Source: Firmicutes bacterium ADurb.Bin153 (lineage in GTDB: Bacteria > Bacillota > DTU025 > MWDF01). Taken from it: a DNA stretch of 64,000 nucleotides. Of the stretch, positions 26,398 through 34,925 are shown in pieces; the stretch's first letter is position 1, and each line of letters begins with the position of its first letter. A program made the translations under genes and the position numbers. A model generated the notes under the pieces. That model was not told the DNA's origin and ran no database searches. It saw only the letters and a program-made list of their open reading frames with translations. Location: contig MWDF01000002.1 of assembly GCA_002070415.1 (NCBI GenBank), positions 89,470 through 153,469 on the forward strand, given 5' to 3'.

Positions 26398-27072
26398 GTG
26401 TTGATGAGGCACGGACAGACCTCCCACAATTTCGAGGGGAGGATGCAGGGCAGGTCGGACATACCACTTGATGACAAGGGTATGGAGCAGGCCCAGGCAG
26501 TGGCGCGCGCGCTGAGGGACGGGGAGTTCGGGATGGAATTCGACGCCGTATACTCCAGCCCGCTTAAAAGGGCGAGAAAGACAGCGGAGATAGTGGCGGG
26601 CGCGCTCGGCGCCGAAGTGAAGAGCATCCCGGAGCTGATGGAGATAGACTGCGGCCTTATATCCGGGTATACGATCTCGGAGGCGATGCTGAAGTTCCCC
26701 GAGATGGTCGGGCTATTCGGTTCGGGGATGTGGGAGGGGCGCTACCCGGGAGGGCAGAGCCACAGACAGTACGAGAACGAGAACGTGCTGCCCGCGCTCA
26801 GGAGGCTGTACGAGCTGGAACCGGGAAGGCGTATCCTTGCGGTTACGCACGGGGGTTTCATAAGGACGGCCATAATGAATTTCCTGGGCATCGGGGATGC
26901 CAGGCCCTTCTTGAGGCACAGACTGGACAATTGCGGCCTGACGACTGTGGAGATAAGGGGATTCGACGGCGAGGGAAAGCCGATTGGAAGGCTAAGGGAA
27001 ATGAACCTGGTCCTCTCAGGCCAGCATGAGCACATTATGGATGTATATTCCAAGGAGGACAATGTAAGGTGA
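26398..27072 (+). CDS. Histidine phosphatase family protein (first of tandem pair)
   Basis: A 224-residue phosphatase of the phosphoglycerate mutase-like fold. LMRHGQTSHN holds the nucleophile His, VYSSPLKRARKTAEI the second Arg, LMEIDCGLISG the acid and VTHGGFIRT the second His. The start is odd: the first in-frame start codon is GTG, leaving only two residues before RHG. In-frame codons upstream (DDLDTVVVL) would form the expected first beta strand but contain no ATG, GTG or TTG before a stop at 26362. Substrate unknown (phosphosugar, cobalamin phosphate or phosphoglycerate are possible). It overlaps the next gene by 4 bases. Confidence 0.85.
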   Translation: MLMRHGQTSHNFEGRMQGRSDIPLDDKGMEQAQAVARALRDGEFGMEFDAVYSSPLKRARKTAEIVAGALGAEVKSIPELMEIDCGLISGYTISEAMLKFPEMVGLFGSGMWEGRYPGGQSHRQYENENVLPALRRLYELEPGRRILAVTHGGFIRTAIMNFLGIGDARPFLRHRLDNCGLTTVEIRGFDGEGKPIGRLREMNLVLSGQHEHIMDVYSKEDNVR

Positions 27073-27728
27073 GCTCGGGCATCACTCTGTATCTTGTTAG
27101 GCATGCGAGCACGGATTGGAACGACGAGGGGCGCTGGCAGTGCCTTGACGACAGGCCCATCAACGACAGGGGGCTAGCCCAGGCGGAAGCCGTCTCGAAA
27201 GCCTTCGTATGCCTTTCGGAGAAGAGGGGATTTTCCAAGGTGTACTCCAGCCCGCTGATAAGGGCGCGGCAAACCGCGGAGCCGATAGCAAGAGGCCTAG
27301 GGCTTGAGGTGGTCTTGGAACCGCCGCTAAGGGAGCTCGACTGCGGACTGCTGTCGGGGCTTAGGCCCGATGAGGCGAAGTCGCGGTTCTCCGACTTCCA
27401 CTCCAGGCTGGAAGGCAATTGGCTGGACGAGAGGTATCCCGGGGGCGAGACCCACAGGGAGTACGTATCGCGCTGCGTCCTGCCCGCGCTCGACGGGATT
27501 TGCTCTGACAATTCCTGCAGTGCGGTCATCGCCGTCACTCATGCCGGTTTCATAAGGGCCACGGTCGCCTACATCATGGGCACCCCGCCCGGGATGCCCC
27601 TTAAGGGGCTTGGCGTGGACAACTGCGCGTATTTCAAGTTCGATCTCGAAAGATCCGACGACGGAGGCCTGGCGGGAAGGGTCACCGCTATGAACGTCAC
27701 CGCGCACCTTAGGAAAGAGGGCCTATGA
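27069..27728 (+). CDS. Histidine phosphatase family protein (second of tandem pair)
   Basis: A 219-residue paralogue of the preceding phosphatase. YLVRHASTDWN holds the nucleophile His, VYSSPLIRARQTAEPIA the Arg motif, LRELDCGLLSG the acidic residue and VTHAGFIRATV the second His. Both proteins share the unusual RYPGGxxHRxY segment, which supports tandem duplication. The GTG start lies in a GTGA overlap with the first gene's stop, preceded by AGGAGGACAATGTAAG. Substrate cannot be stated. Confidence 0.87.
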   Translation: MSSGITLYLVRHASTDWNDEGRWQCLDDRPINDRGLAQAEAVSKAFVCLSEKRGFSKVYSSPLIRARQTAEPIARGLGLEVVLEPPLRELDCGLLSGLRPDEAKSRFSDFHSRLEGNWLDERYPGGETHREYVSRCVLPALDGICSDNSCSAVIAVTHAGFIRATVAYIMGTPPGMPLKGLGVDNCAYFKFDLERSDDGGLAGRVTAMNVTAHLRKEGL

Positions 27729-27750
27729 ACGTTCAGGGGGAAGTGGACCG

Positions 27751-29709
27751 ATGATCGTAAGGACGGCATGCCCCCATGACTGCTTCGACTGCTGCGGAAT
27801 CGAAGCCGAGGTCAAGGACGGCGCGGTAGTGGCCCTTAAAGGATCACAATCCCATCCTGTGACCAGGGGATTCCTGTGCGGTAAGGTGCAGGGTTATCTG
27901 AGAAGGCAGTATTCGAAGGACAGGCTGCTATACCCTCTGAGACGGGAAGGCTCATCCTTCAGGAGGATCGGCTGGGAAGAGGCCCTGGATGAGGTGGCTT
28001 GCGGCCTTGAGAGGGCAAGGGCCCTGAAAGGGCCGTCCTCGGTATTGAGCTACTCCGACGCCGGTTCGATGGGCTATCTGAAATCCCTTGAGGGACGCTT
28101 CTGGGGCGAGTTCGGGGGTGCGACTTTCGCCTCTGGCTCACTTTGCAGCGCGGCCGGGCTTGAGGCCATGGCGGCAGACTACGGCAGGATAGGTCAGCAC
28201 GACCCGGAGGACATTCCCAACAGCAGGCTGATTGCCCTATGGGGCAGGAACCCCATGGTCACCAACATACACATGGTTCCCTACATCAGGAAAGCGAAGG
28301 AGCGCGGCGCGAAGGTCGTGCTTGTGAACCCCATGCCCTCGGAATCGGAGGCGCTGGCTGACTATGCCGTAAAGCCCAGGCCCGGTTCGGATGCGGCGCT
28401 TGCACTTGGCCTGGCGCGGGAGATCATCGCTTCGGACATGCATGACGGCGGATATATCGGGCGGCACGTCGAAGGGTATGCAAGCTACCTCGAAGAGGCC
28501 ATGTCATGGACCCTAGGGAGGACGTCCGACGTAACGGGCGTCCCCGTCGAGGACATCAGAATGTTCGCAAGGGATTACGCGTTGGTGAAACCCGCTTCGA
28601 TATGGCTGGGCTTCGGCCTGCAAAGGCATGCCGGCGGAGGTAACGCGGTTAGGGCCGTAAACGCTCTCGGCGCCATAACAGGCAACATCGGAAGGCCCGG
28701 GGGTGGAGTGAATTACTCGAACAGATCCAGCAGGGTGCTCAACCCCCTGGGCTATGAGGGCAGGATGAAGGACGTGAAGCTCGTATGGAAAGGGCGCCTC
28801 GCCGACGACATCCGGGCCTTGGGGGACGGCTTCATAGAGATGGCGGTAATAGCGAGGAGCAACCCGATGCTGCAGTGCCCCGATACCGAAGATCTCGAGC
28901 GGGTCTTCGAGAAGATCCCGCTCAAGGTGGTATTCGAGCACTTCATGACAGACACCGCAAAGGCTGCCGACATCGTGCTGCCTGCGGCGACTTTCTTGGA
29001 GGAGGACGAGCTCTACTGCTCCTACTTCCACAACTACGTTAGCCTCGGCAGGAAGGCCGTGGAACCGTTAGGCGAGGCGAGGCCCGACATCGAGATAATG
29101 AAGGGGATGGCAGAACGCCTGGGAATAGGCTGCCTATCGGGCAGGACAGCCCTGGAATGGATAAGGTACGCCCTGGAACCTATGGAAGCGTACGGCATAA
29201 CGCTCGACAGGCTGATGGACGAGGGCTGGGTCAGGTTCCCGGCTCCGATGGTGCCGTGGCAGGACGGCAAGTTCCCCACGGCCAGCGGGAGGATCATGGT
29301 CGGCTCACCCGCGCCGCCGAAGTACATACCCCCTCACGAGCTGCCCGACAAGGAATATCCGTTCTACCTGATTACGGGAGCCTTGAGGGACAGGCTCCAT
29401 TCACAGTACGATAACCTGGGCGCGGACCCCGCAGGGCTGCAGGCGGTGTACGTACATCCAGAAGCCGCAAGAAGGCTCGGGCTCAAGGAGCTGTCCGTGG
29501 TGGAAGTATACACGAAGCACGCTGCGATGCGCTTTCTTATGGTATTCGACGACAGGATGAGGCAGGATGTCATATATGCCCACCATGGAAGGTGGAAGGA
29601 TCGCAACGGCGGGATAAACAGGCTTATCAAAGGCTATTTGGCTGATATGGGCGGACAAGGTGCCCTTTATGACTGCGCTGCCGGTATCAGGCCTTCGGAG
29701 GTGCGATGA
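27751..29709 (+). CDS. Molybdopterin-dependent oxidoreductase
   Basis: A 652-residue enzyme of the DMSO reductase family. The N-terminus CPHDCFDCCGIEAEV with a later FLCGK provides the [4Fe-4S] Cys set, followed by LLYPLRREG and IGWEEALDEVA as usual. The Mo-bisMGD domains follow: ALWGRNPMVTNIH, VLVNPMPSE, then GLQRHAGGGNAVRAVNALGAITGNIG, and a C-terminal cap ending about residue 640 with YLITGALRDRLHSQYDN. No Tat signal, so cytoplasmic. The metal ligand position near SGSLCSAAGLEA contains a Cys, but I cannot assign it. Substrate unknown; no electron-transfer subunit or molybdenum cofactor genes adjoin. Confidence 0.88.
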   Translation: MIVRTACPHDCFDCCGIEAEVKDGAVVALKGSQSHPVTRGFLCGKVQGYLRRQYSKDRLLYPLRREGSSFRRIGWEEALDEVACGLERARALKGPSSVLSYSDAGSMGYLKSLEGRFWGEFGGATFASGSLCSAAGLEAMAADYGRIGQHDPEDIPNSRLIALWGRNPMVTNIHMVPYIRKAKERGAKVVLVNPMPSESEALADYAVKPRPGSDAALALGLAREIIASDMHDGGYIGRHVEGYASYLEEAMSWTLGRTSDVTGVPVEDIRMFARDYALVKPASIWLGFGLQRHAGGGNAVRAVNALGAITGNIGRPGGGVNYSNRSSRVLNPLGYEGRMKDVKLVWKGRLADDIRALGDGFIEMAVIARSNPMLQCPDTEDLERVFEKIPLKVVFEHFMTDTAKAADIVLPAATFLEEDELYCSYFHNYVSLGRKAVEPLGEARPDIEIMKGMAERLGIGCLSGRTALEWIRYALEPMEAYGITLDRLMDEGWVRFPAPMVPWQDGKFPTASGRIMVGSPAPPKYIPPHELPDKEYPFYLITGALRDRLHSQYDNLGADPAGLQAVYVHPEAARRLGLKELSVVEVYTKHAAMRFLMVFDDRMRQDVIYAHHGRWKDRNGGINRLIKGYLADMGGQGALYDCAAGIRPSEVR

Positions 29710-30632
29710 TGGGCAAGATCAGGATAGTACTGAACATGAAGGCCGGGCGCGGCAAGAGCGGCAAGGTGTTCCCGGAGCTCGCCAAGCACATGCAAGAGCT
29801 TGGCTTGAGCTTCGACCTGCAGGTCACGCAAAAGCAGGGGCATGCGGTGGAGCTTGCCAGGCAGGCCCGGCTGGACGGCGTGGACCTTGTGATTGCCGCA
29901 GGCGGCGACGGGACCTACCACGAAGTTATGAACGGCCTTACCGAGGGCGGCAAGCTTCCTTGTCCGGCCACCGCGATGGGAGTCGTGACCACCGGCAGCG
30001 GATGCGACTTCCCCAGGTCCATAAACATGCCCAGGGATGACTGGAAGGCAGCAGCACAGGTGATAAGGCAGGGGAAACTCAAGCAGGTGGACATAGTGAA
30101 GGCGACCTACATAGGCCCTTATGGGGCAATGGAGAGCAAGGCCTTCATAAACGCGTCGAACGCGGGGCTGACGAGCGAAACGATACTGAGTGCGGAATCC
30201 TTCAAGATACTGGGAGGTAAGGCGGGATACCTTCTCGCCGGGATAAAGACGCTGCTTGCCTACAAGAACAGGGAGATTAGGCTGGTGGTGGACGGCGAGG
30301 AGGCATTCAGGGGCAAGGCGACCATGGTCACCGTGGGCAACGGCACCTACTGCGGCGGAGGCATAATGTTCACGCCTTCAGCCGACCCGTTCGACGGCAT
30401 GATCGATGCTGTGGTCATAGGAGACCTCAACATATGGGAGGTGCTCAAGGAGATACCGAGGATATACAGCGGAGGCCACCTTGCGAACCCGAAAGTGAAG
30501 GCTTACAGGGGAAAGACCATGCGGCTCGAATCGAAGCTGCCGCTGTACGCGGAGATGGACGGGGAGATGCCGGGGACGCTGCCTGTGGAATATGAGGTCC
30601 TGCCGGGAGCGTTGAAATTGCTTGTCCCGTGA
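29709..30632 (+). CDS. Diacylglycerol/lipid kinase family protein
   Basis: A 307-residue member of the LCB5/DagK catalytic family. It starts IRIVLNMKAGRGKSGKVFPE, then has the nucleotide motif VIAAGGDGTYHEVMNGL and GVVTTGSGCDFPRSI, a family variant of GTGNDFA. Members phosphorylate diacylglycerol, sphingosine-like bases or related lipids with ATP at the membrane. Two adjacent ATG codons exist; I chose the second, 7 bases after GGAGG; the first overlaps the oxidoreductase stop (ATGA). It probably belongs to the same operon as the phosphatases and oxidoreductase. Confidence 0.9.
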   Translation: MGKIRIVLNMKAGRGKSGKVFPELAKHMQELGLSFDLQVTQKQGHAVELARQARLDGVDLVIAAGGDGTYHEVMNGLTEGGKLPCPATAMGVVTTGSGCDFPRSINMPRDDWKAAAQVIRQGKLKQVDIVKATYIGPYGAMESKAFINASNAGLTSETILSAESFKILGGKAGYLLAGIKTLLAYKNREIRLVVDGEEAFRGKATMVTVGNGTYCGGGIMFTPSADPFDGMIDAVVIGDLNIWEVLKEIPRIYSGGHLANPKVKAYRGKTMRLESKLPLYAEMDGEMPGTLPVEYEVLPGALKLLVP

Positions 30633-30676
30633 CATGCTAATATTCGACTTTAAGAAATATACGGTCTTTCAGATGA

Positions 30677-30717
30677 TATAATAAAATTCGGTTGTTGTTT
30701 TGACAGCCGCTGTCAAA
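30677..30717 (+). promoter_or_regulatory. purA promoter -10 box and 19-bp perfect palindrome (operator candidate)
   Basis: TATAAT at 30677-30682 is a good -10 box without a clear -35. From 10 bases or so after the expected start of transcription lies TTTGACAGC-C-GCTGTCAAA (30699-30717), a perfect inverted repeat with 9-base arms, ending just before the purA ribosome binding site. It is unlike the Bacillus PurR box, so the binding protein is unknown. Confidence 0.6.
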
Positions 30718-30733
30718 TATCGGAGGTGTGCTT

Positions 30734-32029
30734 ATGTCAGTATGGGCGGTTCTTGGAGCCCAGTGGGGCGACGAGGGCAAGGGCAAGGTAGTAGATTTCC
30801 TGGCCGGAAGGGCCAAGCTCGTGATACGGTACCAGGGCGGCGACAACGCCGGGCATACCGTGATAAACGAGTTCGGCAACTTCGGGATGCATCTAATACC
30901 TTCAGGAATATTCAATCCCAAGGCCTACAGCCTCATCGGTACAGGAACGGTTGTAAACCCGGTATCGCTTCTCAAGGAGATGGAACAGGTAAGGGACGCG
31001 AAGGTCCCGATGGACAAGCTTATCATATCCAACAGGGCGCATCTGGTGATGCCGTACCACGTAGCCCTGGACAAGGCCGAAGAGAAATACAGGGCCGCGA
31101 TATCCGGCAAGGAGAAGATCGGCACGACGCTTAGGGGCATAGGGCCAGCGTATGCCGACAAGATAGCCAGATGGGGCATACAGTGCGGTGAGATCCTCGA
31201 CTGGAACCAGTTCACGAGGAGGGTGAAGATAAACCTCGAAAGGGCCAACCGCATACTTAACCACGTATACGACGAGCCGGAGCTCGACTACGATGAGATG
31301 ATGGCGGCTTTCGAACCCGCCTGCCGCGCCATAGCGCCGTTCATCGCGGACAGCTACCCGCTTATAAGGAAAGCCCTTGACGAGAACTGGGACATGATAC
31401 TGGAAGGGCAGCTCGGGGTCATGCGCGACGTAGACTGGGGCACATACCCGTTCGTGACATCGTCCAACCCCATAGCCGGAGGCGCGTGCGCGGGCGCGGG
31501 CATACCCCCTCAGAGGATAGACCAGGTCATAGGCGTTGTTAAGGCATACTCCACATCGGTCGGTGAAGGACCGATGCCTACGGAGCTGACCGACGAGACC
31601 GGCAAGATGCTAAGAGACCTCGGAGGCGAATACGGCGTTACGACAGGGCGCGCCAGGCGCTGCGGCTGGATAGACCTAGTGGCGCTCAAGTTCGCCGCCC
31701 AGCTTTCCGGTTTCAGCTCCATCGCAATAACCAAGCTCGACGTACTGGACAGCTTCAAGGAGATCAAGCTCTGCGTGGCCTATGACGTCACGAACCCGGA
31801 CGGCACCAAGTACAGGAGCGACAGCGTGCCCGCGTCGTACCTGCTTGCGAAGGCGGAGCCCGTATACATCACCATGCCGGGTTGGCAGTCCAGCACCACT
31901 GATGCGAAGAAGATGGAAGACCTTCCCAGGGAGGCGAGGGAATACCTCAGGAAGATAGAGGAAACCATAGGGACGAAGATAAAACTGGTCTCAGTCGGAG
32001 CGAGGCGCGAGCAGACCATATTCATATAA
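30734..32029 (+). CDS. purA: Adenylosuccinate synthetase
   Basis: A 431-residue enzyme joining IMP and aspartate with GTP to adenylosuccinate, the first step to AMP. The N-terminal GAQWGDEGKGK P-loop-like motif, GGDNAGHTV, GTTLRGIGPAYADK with catalytic residues, and GVTTGRARRCGW are all intact. Length is normal. ATG chosen since GGAGG lies 7 bases upstream; a GTG two codons earlier overlaps that site. It stands alone for purine synthesis, with korD following after 25 bases. Confidence 0.98.
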   Translation: MSVWAVLGAQWGDEGKGKVVDFLAGRAKLVIRYQGGDNAGHTVINEFGNFGMHLIPSGIFNPKAYSLIGTGTVVNPVSLLKEMEQVRDAKVPMDKLIISNRAHLVMPYHVALDKAEEKYRAAISGKEKIGTTLRGIGPAYADKIARWGIQCGEILDWNQFTRRVKINLERANRILNHVYDEPELDYDEMMAAFEPACRAIAPFIADSYPLIRKALDENWDMILEGQLGVMRDVDWGTYPFVTSSNPIAGGACAGAGIPPQRIDQVIGVVKAYSTSVGEGPMPTELTDETGKMLRDLGGEYGVTTGRARRCGWIDLVALKFAAQLSGFSSIAITKLDVLDSFKEIKLCVAYDVTNPDGTKYRSDSVPASYLLAKAEPVYITMPGWQSSTTDAKKMEDLPREAREYLRKIEETIGTKIKLVSVGARREQTIFI

Positions 32030-32054
32030 ACAACAGTAAACGGAGGTAAGGCAA

Positions 32055-32288
32055 ATGAGCCCAGAGAAAAAGGGGCAGATGCCGGTCGAGATCAACCAGA
32101 AATGGTGCAAGGCGTGCGGGCTTTGTTACGCGCTTTGCCCCAAAAAGGTCCTCGAAGGCGACGAGTGGGGAAAAGCCTTCGTAGCGCATCCTGAGGATTG
32201 CATCAAATGCCAGACCTGTGAAATCATGTGTCCTGACCTCGCAGTCAAAGTAGTGGCCTTAAGGAAGGCCAAGAAGGAGGATGAATGA
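32055..32288 (+). CDS. korD: 2-oxoacid:ferredoxin oxidoreductase, ferredoxin-like delta subunit
   Basis: A 77-residue 2x[4Fe-4S] ferredoxin-like protein. Two clusters are formed by CKACGLCYALCP and CIKCQTCEIMCP (CxxCxxCxxxC-P type). It begins with a short polar stretch and a strand EINQKWCKAC typical of KorD. It carries electrons from the thiamine-pyrophosphate centre to free ferredoxin. CGGAGGTAAGGCAA precedes the ATG. It ends one base before the korA start, so the four kor genes are one translational unit. Confidence 0.93.
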   Translation: MSPEKKGQMPVEINQKWCKACGLCYALCPKKVLEGDEWGKAFVAHPEDCIKCQTCEIMCPDLAVKVVALRKAKKEDE

Positions 32289-32289
32289 C

Positions 32290-33435
32290 ATGGCCGACAG
32301 ACTAAGGTTGATGCAGGGCAACGAAGCGTGCGCTCTCGCCGCGGCCATGGCTGGAGTCCGTTTCTTCGCCGGATATCCGATCACACCGTCGACGGAGATC
32401 GCCGAACAGATGTCCGAGATGCTCCCTAAGATCGGGGGCAAGTTCATCCAGATGGAAGACGAGATAGCCTCCATGGCGGCAATCGTGGGCGCTTCGCTCG
32501 CCGGCGCGAAGACCATGACCGCGACATCCGGGCCCGGTTTTTCGCTGAAACAGGAGAACATAGGTTTCGCCTCGTTCACCGAGATCCCTTGCGTAGTGGT
32601 CAACGTCCAGAGGACCGGCCCTTCAACCGGCCTTCCGACGAACACCGCACAAGGCGACATGATGCAGGCGAAATACGGTTCCCACGGCGACATACCGGCG
32701 ATAGCCCTGTATCCTTCCACCGTGCCGGAGATATTCGACATGACCATTAAGGCGATCAACATATCAGAGATGCTGAGGCAGCCGGTCATACTGCTCATGG
32801 ACGAGATAATCGCCCACATGAGGGAGAAGATACTCGTGCCCACCCAGGAAGAGGTGGACAAGATGCTGGTATCAAGGCCGAAACCGGCCAAGGGGCTCGA
32901 CAAGTACCTGCCATACGACGCCAGCATGGGCGACGTTCCTCCGCTTGCCGCGTACGGCGAGGGCTACCGTTTCCATGTGACAGGCCTCTATCATGACGCC
33001 ACTGGCTTCCCGACGTCGAAGCCCGCCGAGGTGGACGCGAAGATAAGGAGGATCCACAGGAAAGTCAAGAACGCGGTCGAGGACATCACGTTCCTGAGAT
33101 ATGACCAGATGGAAGACGCCGAGTATGCGATTATCTCCTGCGGTTCAACTGCGCGTTCTGCCAGAAGGGCAGTCGTGCTCGCGCGGGAGAAGGGGATAAA
33201 GGTAGGCAGCCTTCAGATCAAGACGATATGGCCGTTCCCCGAGGAGAAGGTCGGCGAAGTCTGCTCCAAGGTCAAGAAGATCATAGTCCCGGAGATGAAC
33301 ATGGGGCAGATGGTCCTGGAAGTGGAGCGGGCGGCGAAGGGACGCTGTAAGGTGGTGCCCTACAACAGGGTGGATGGAGAACCGCTTACCCCTGAAGAGA
33401 TCCTCGAGACGCTCGCGAAGGAGGTGGCTTGGTAA
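32290..33435 (+). CDS. korA: 2-oxoglutarate:ferredoxin oxidoreductase alpha subunit
   Basis: A 381-residue subunit containing the pyrophosphate/pyrimidine-domain partner. LMQGNEACALAAAMAGVRFFAGYPITPSTE (in parts), MEDEIASMAAIVGAS with the conserved Glu, and TATSGPGFSLKQENIGF are the family signature; the trans-ketolase C-terminal domain has SLQIKTIWPFPEE. KorA with this form normally acts on 2-oxoglutarate, though related branched 2-oxoacid enzymes (VorB) are close. AAGGAGG lies 9 bases before the chosen ATG; an ATG 9 bases earlier directly abuts the site. Overlaps korB by one base. Confidence 0.92.
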   Translation: MADRLRLMQGNEACALAAAMAGVRFFAGYPITPSTEIAEQMSEMLPKIGGKFIQMEDEIASMAAIVGASLAGAKTMTATSGPGFSLKQENIGFASFTEIPCVVVNVQRTGPSTGLPTNTAQGDMMQAKYGSHGDIPAIALYPSTVPEIFDMTIKAINISEMLRQPVILLMDEIIAHMREKILVPTQEEVDKMLVSRPKPAKGLDKYLPYDASMGDVPPLAAYGEGYRFHVTGLYHDATGFPTSKPAEVDAKIRRIHRKVKNAVEDITFLRYDQMEDAEYAIISCGSTARSARRAVVLAREKGIKVGSLQIKTIWPFPEEKVGEVCSKVKKIIVPEMNMGQMVLEVERAAKGRCKVVPYNRVDGEPLTPEEILETLAKEVAW

Positions 33436-34256
33436 TGGCAGAAGCATGGGATTTCCTGAGAACCGATAAGATGCCCCATATTTGGTGCCCCGGATGCGGC
33501 CATGGGGTGATGATGAACGCACTGCTCAGGACGATGGCAAAGCTCGATGTCAACAAGGACGACATCTGCGTCGTCTCGGGTATAGGATGCGCATCGCGCC
33601 TGCCCGGCTATCTTGACTTCAACACGCTTCACACCACCCACGGCAGGGCCCTCGCATTCGCCACCGGAATAAAGCTGGCAAATCCGAGGCTTAAGGTGGT
33701 CGTCGTCTCTGGCGACGGCGATGCGACCGCCATAGGAGGCAACCACCTGATCCACGCTGCAAGGCGCAACATGGACATCACGCTCATATGCATGAACAAC
33801 AATATTTACGGCATGACGAACGGCCAGTACTCGCCGATGACGCCCACGTCCATGCTGGCCACGACCGCACCGTACGGAAACCTGGAGAGGAACTTCGACC
33901 TTTGCAAGCTGGTCGAAGGATGCGGCGCCAACTATGTGGCGAGGGCGACCGCGGCCCATCCGCGCAACATCGCGCAGTACATCGAGTATGCGCTTACCCA
34001 CAAGGGCTTCCAGTTCGTGGAAGTCATGACGCAGTGCCCGACCTACTACGGAAGGCGCAACAAGCTCGGCGGGCCGGTCGAAATGATAAACACGCTGAAG
34101 CAGAACACCATACTGAACACCGCCGCCGCGAAGCTTCCACCCGAGAAGCTTGAGGGCAAGATCCAGATAGGCGAGTTCGTGAAGAAGGAAGAGCTTACCT
34201 ACCTGGACAGGTTCGATGCCATGGTGGACAGGATAACTGGAGGTGTCAAGCCATGA
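33435..34256 (+). CDS. korB: 2-oxoglutarate:ferredoxin oxidoreductase beta subunit
   Basis: A 273-residue thiamine pyrophosphate-binding subunit. HIWCPGCGHGVMMNALL at the start contributes the CxxC cluster pair, GIGCASRLPGYLDFNTLHT the next motif, and SGDGDATAIGGNH plus MNNNIYGMTNGQ are the TPP/Mg motif. A further Cys in QCPTYYGRRN follows. With KorA, C and D it converts 2-oxoglutarate and CoA to succinyl-CoA, CO2 and reduced ferredoxin. The stop of korA and this start share TAATG; GGAGGTGG lies upstream. Confidence 0.94.
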   Translation: MAEAWDFLRTDKMPHIWCPGCGHGVMMNALLRTMAKLDVNKDDICVVSGIGCASRLPGYLDFNTLHTTHGRALAFATGIKLANPRLKVVVVSGDGDATAIGGNHLIHAARRNMDITLICMNNNIYGMTNGQYSPMTPTSMLATTAPYGNLERNFDLCKLVEGCGANYVARATAAHPRNIAQYIEYALTHKGFQFVEVMTQCPTYYGRRNKLGGPVEMINTLKQNTILNTAAAKLPPEKLEGKIQIGEFVKKEELTYLDRFDAMVDRITGGVKP

Positions 34257-34795
34257 GGAAAGAGCTGAGGCTTTCAGGGTCCGGCGGCCAGGGACTCATA
34301 ACCGCAGGGATCATACTCGCCGAAGCCGCGATGAGAGACGGCATGGAGGCGGTCCAGACCCAGAGCTACGGCCCCGAGGCAAGAGGGGGCGCGGCGAAGG
34401 CGGAAGTGATCCTGTCGGATACCGAAGTCGACTACCCCAAGGTGTCCTCCCCGGACTACGTCCTCGCCATGACGCCCATAGCCTGCGACAGGTACGGCTG
34501 CAACATCAAGCCGGGCGCCAAGCTCGTCGTAGACGAGGACCTCGTGCCCAATGCGCCGGATTCGAAGCACTGCTACAAGTTCCCCATAACGAGGATATCG
34601 AAGGAGACGACCGGCAAACCCCTTTCGGCCAACATAGTGGCGTTGGGAGTCCTGAACGAGCTGTTCAAGTTCGTATCCCCCGAGAGGCTTGAGGAGGCCG
34701 TCAGGCAGAGGGTCCCGAAAGCATCGGTCGAGGACAACGTAAGGGCGTTGAACGAGGGGATAAGGTATACCAGGGAGAAGATGCAGGGTAAATAG
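34253..34795 (+). CDS. korC: 2-oxoacid:ferredoxin oxidoreductase gamma subunit
   Basis: A 180-residue gamma subunit. ELRLSGSGGQGLITAGIILAEA at the N-terminus and QTQSYGPEARGGAAKAEVILSD are diagnostic; the latter contains the CoA-domain ARGG motif. Length is normal for the separately encoded gamma chain. It starts in an ATGA overlap with korB and is followed 11 bases after the stop by a strong terminator, closing the korDABC operon. Confidence 0.94.
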   Translation: MRKELRLSGSGGQGLITAGIILAEAAMRDGMEAVQTQSYGPEARGGAAKAEVILSDTEVDYPKVSSPDYVLAMTPIACDRYGCNIKPGAKLVVDEDLVPNAPDSKHCYKFPITRISKETTGKPLSANIVALGVLNELFKFVSPERLEEAVRQRVPKASVEDNVRALNEGIRYTREKMQGK

Positions 34796-34806
34796 CGTGA
34801 CCTTCA

Positions 34807-34828
34807 GGAGCCGGCGGACGCCGGCTCC
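34807..34828 (+). terminator. Terminator of the kor operon
   Basis: GGAGCCGGC pairs with GCCGGCTCC around a GGAC loop, followed by TTATATT. It lies 11 bases after korC. Confidence 0.85.
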
Positions 34829-34925
34829 TTATATTGTGCACCGAAAGAACACCGGACGTATTCCGCGCATAATATAATGTAATTGGAAGCTACTAGAAAG
34901 CGACCGATTGAAAGGAGTGGTACTG

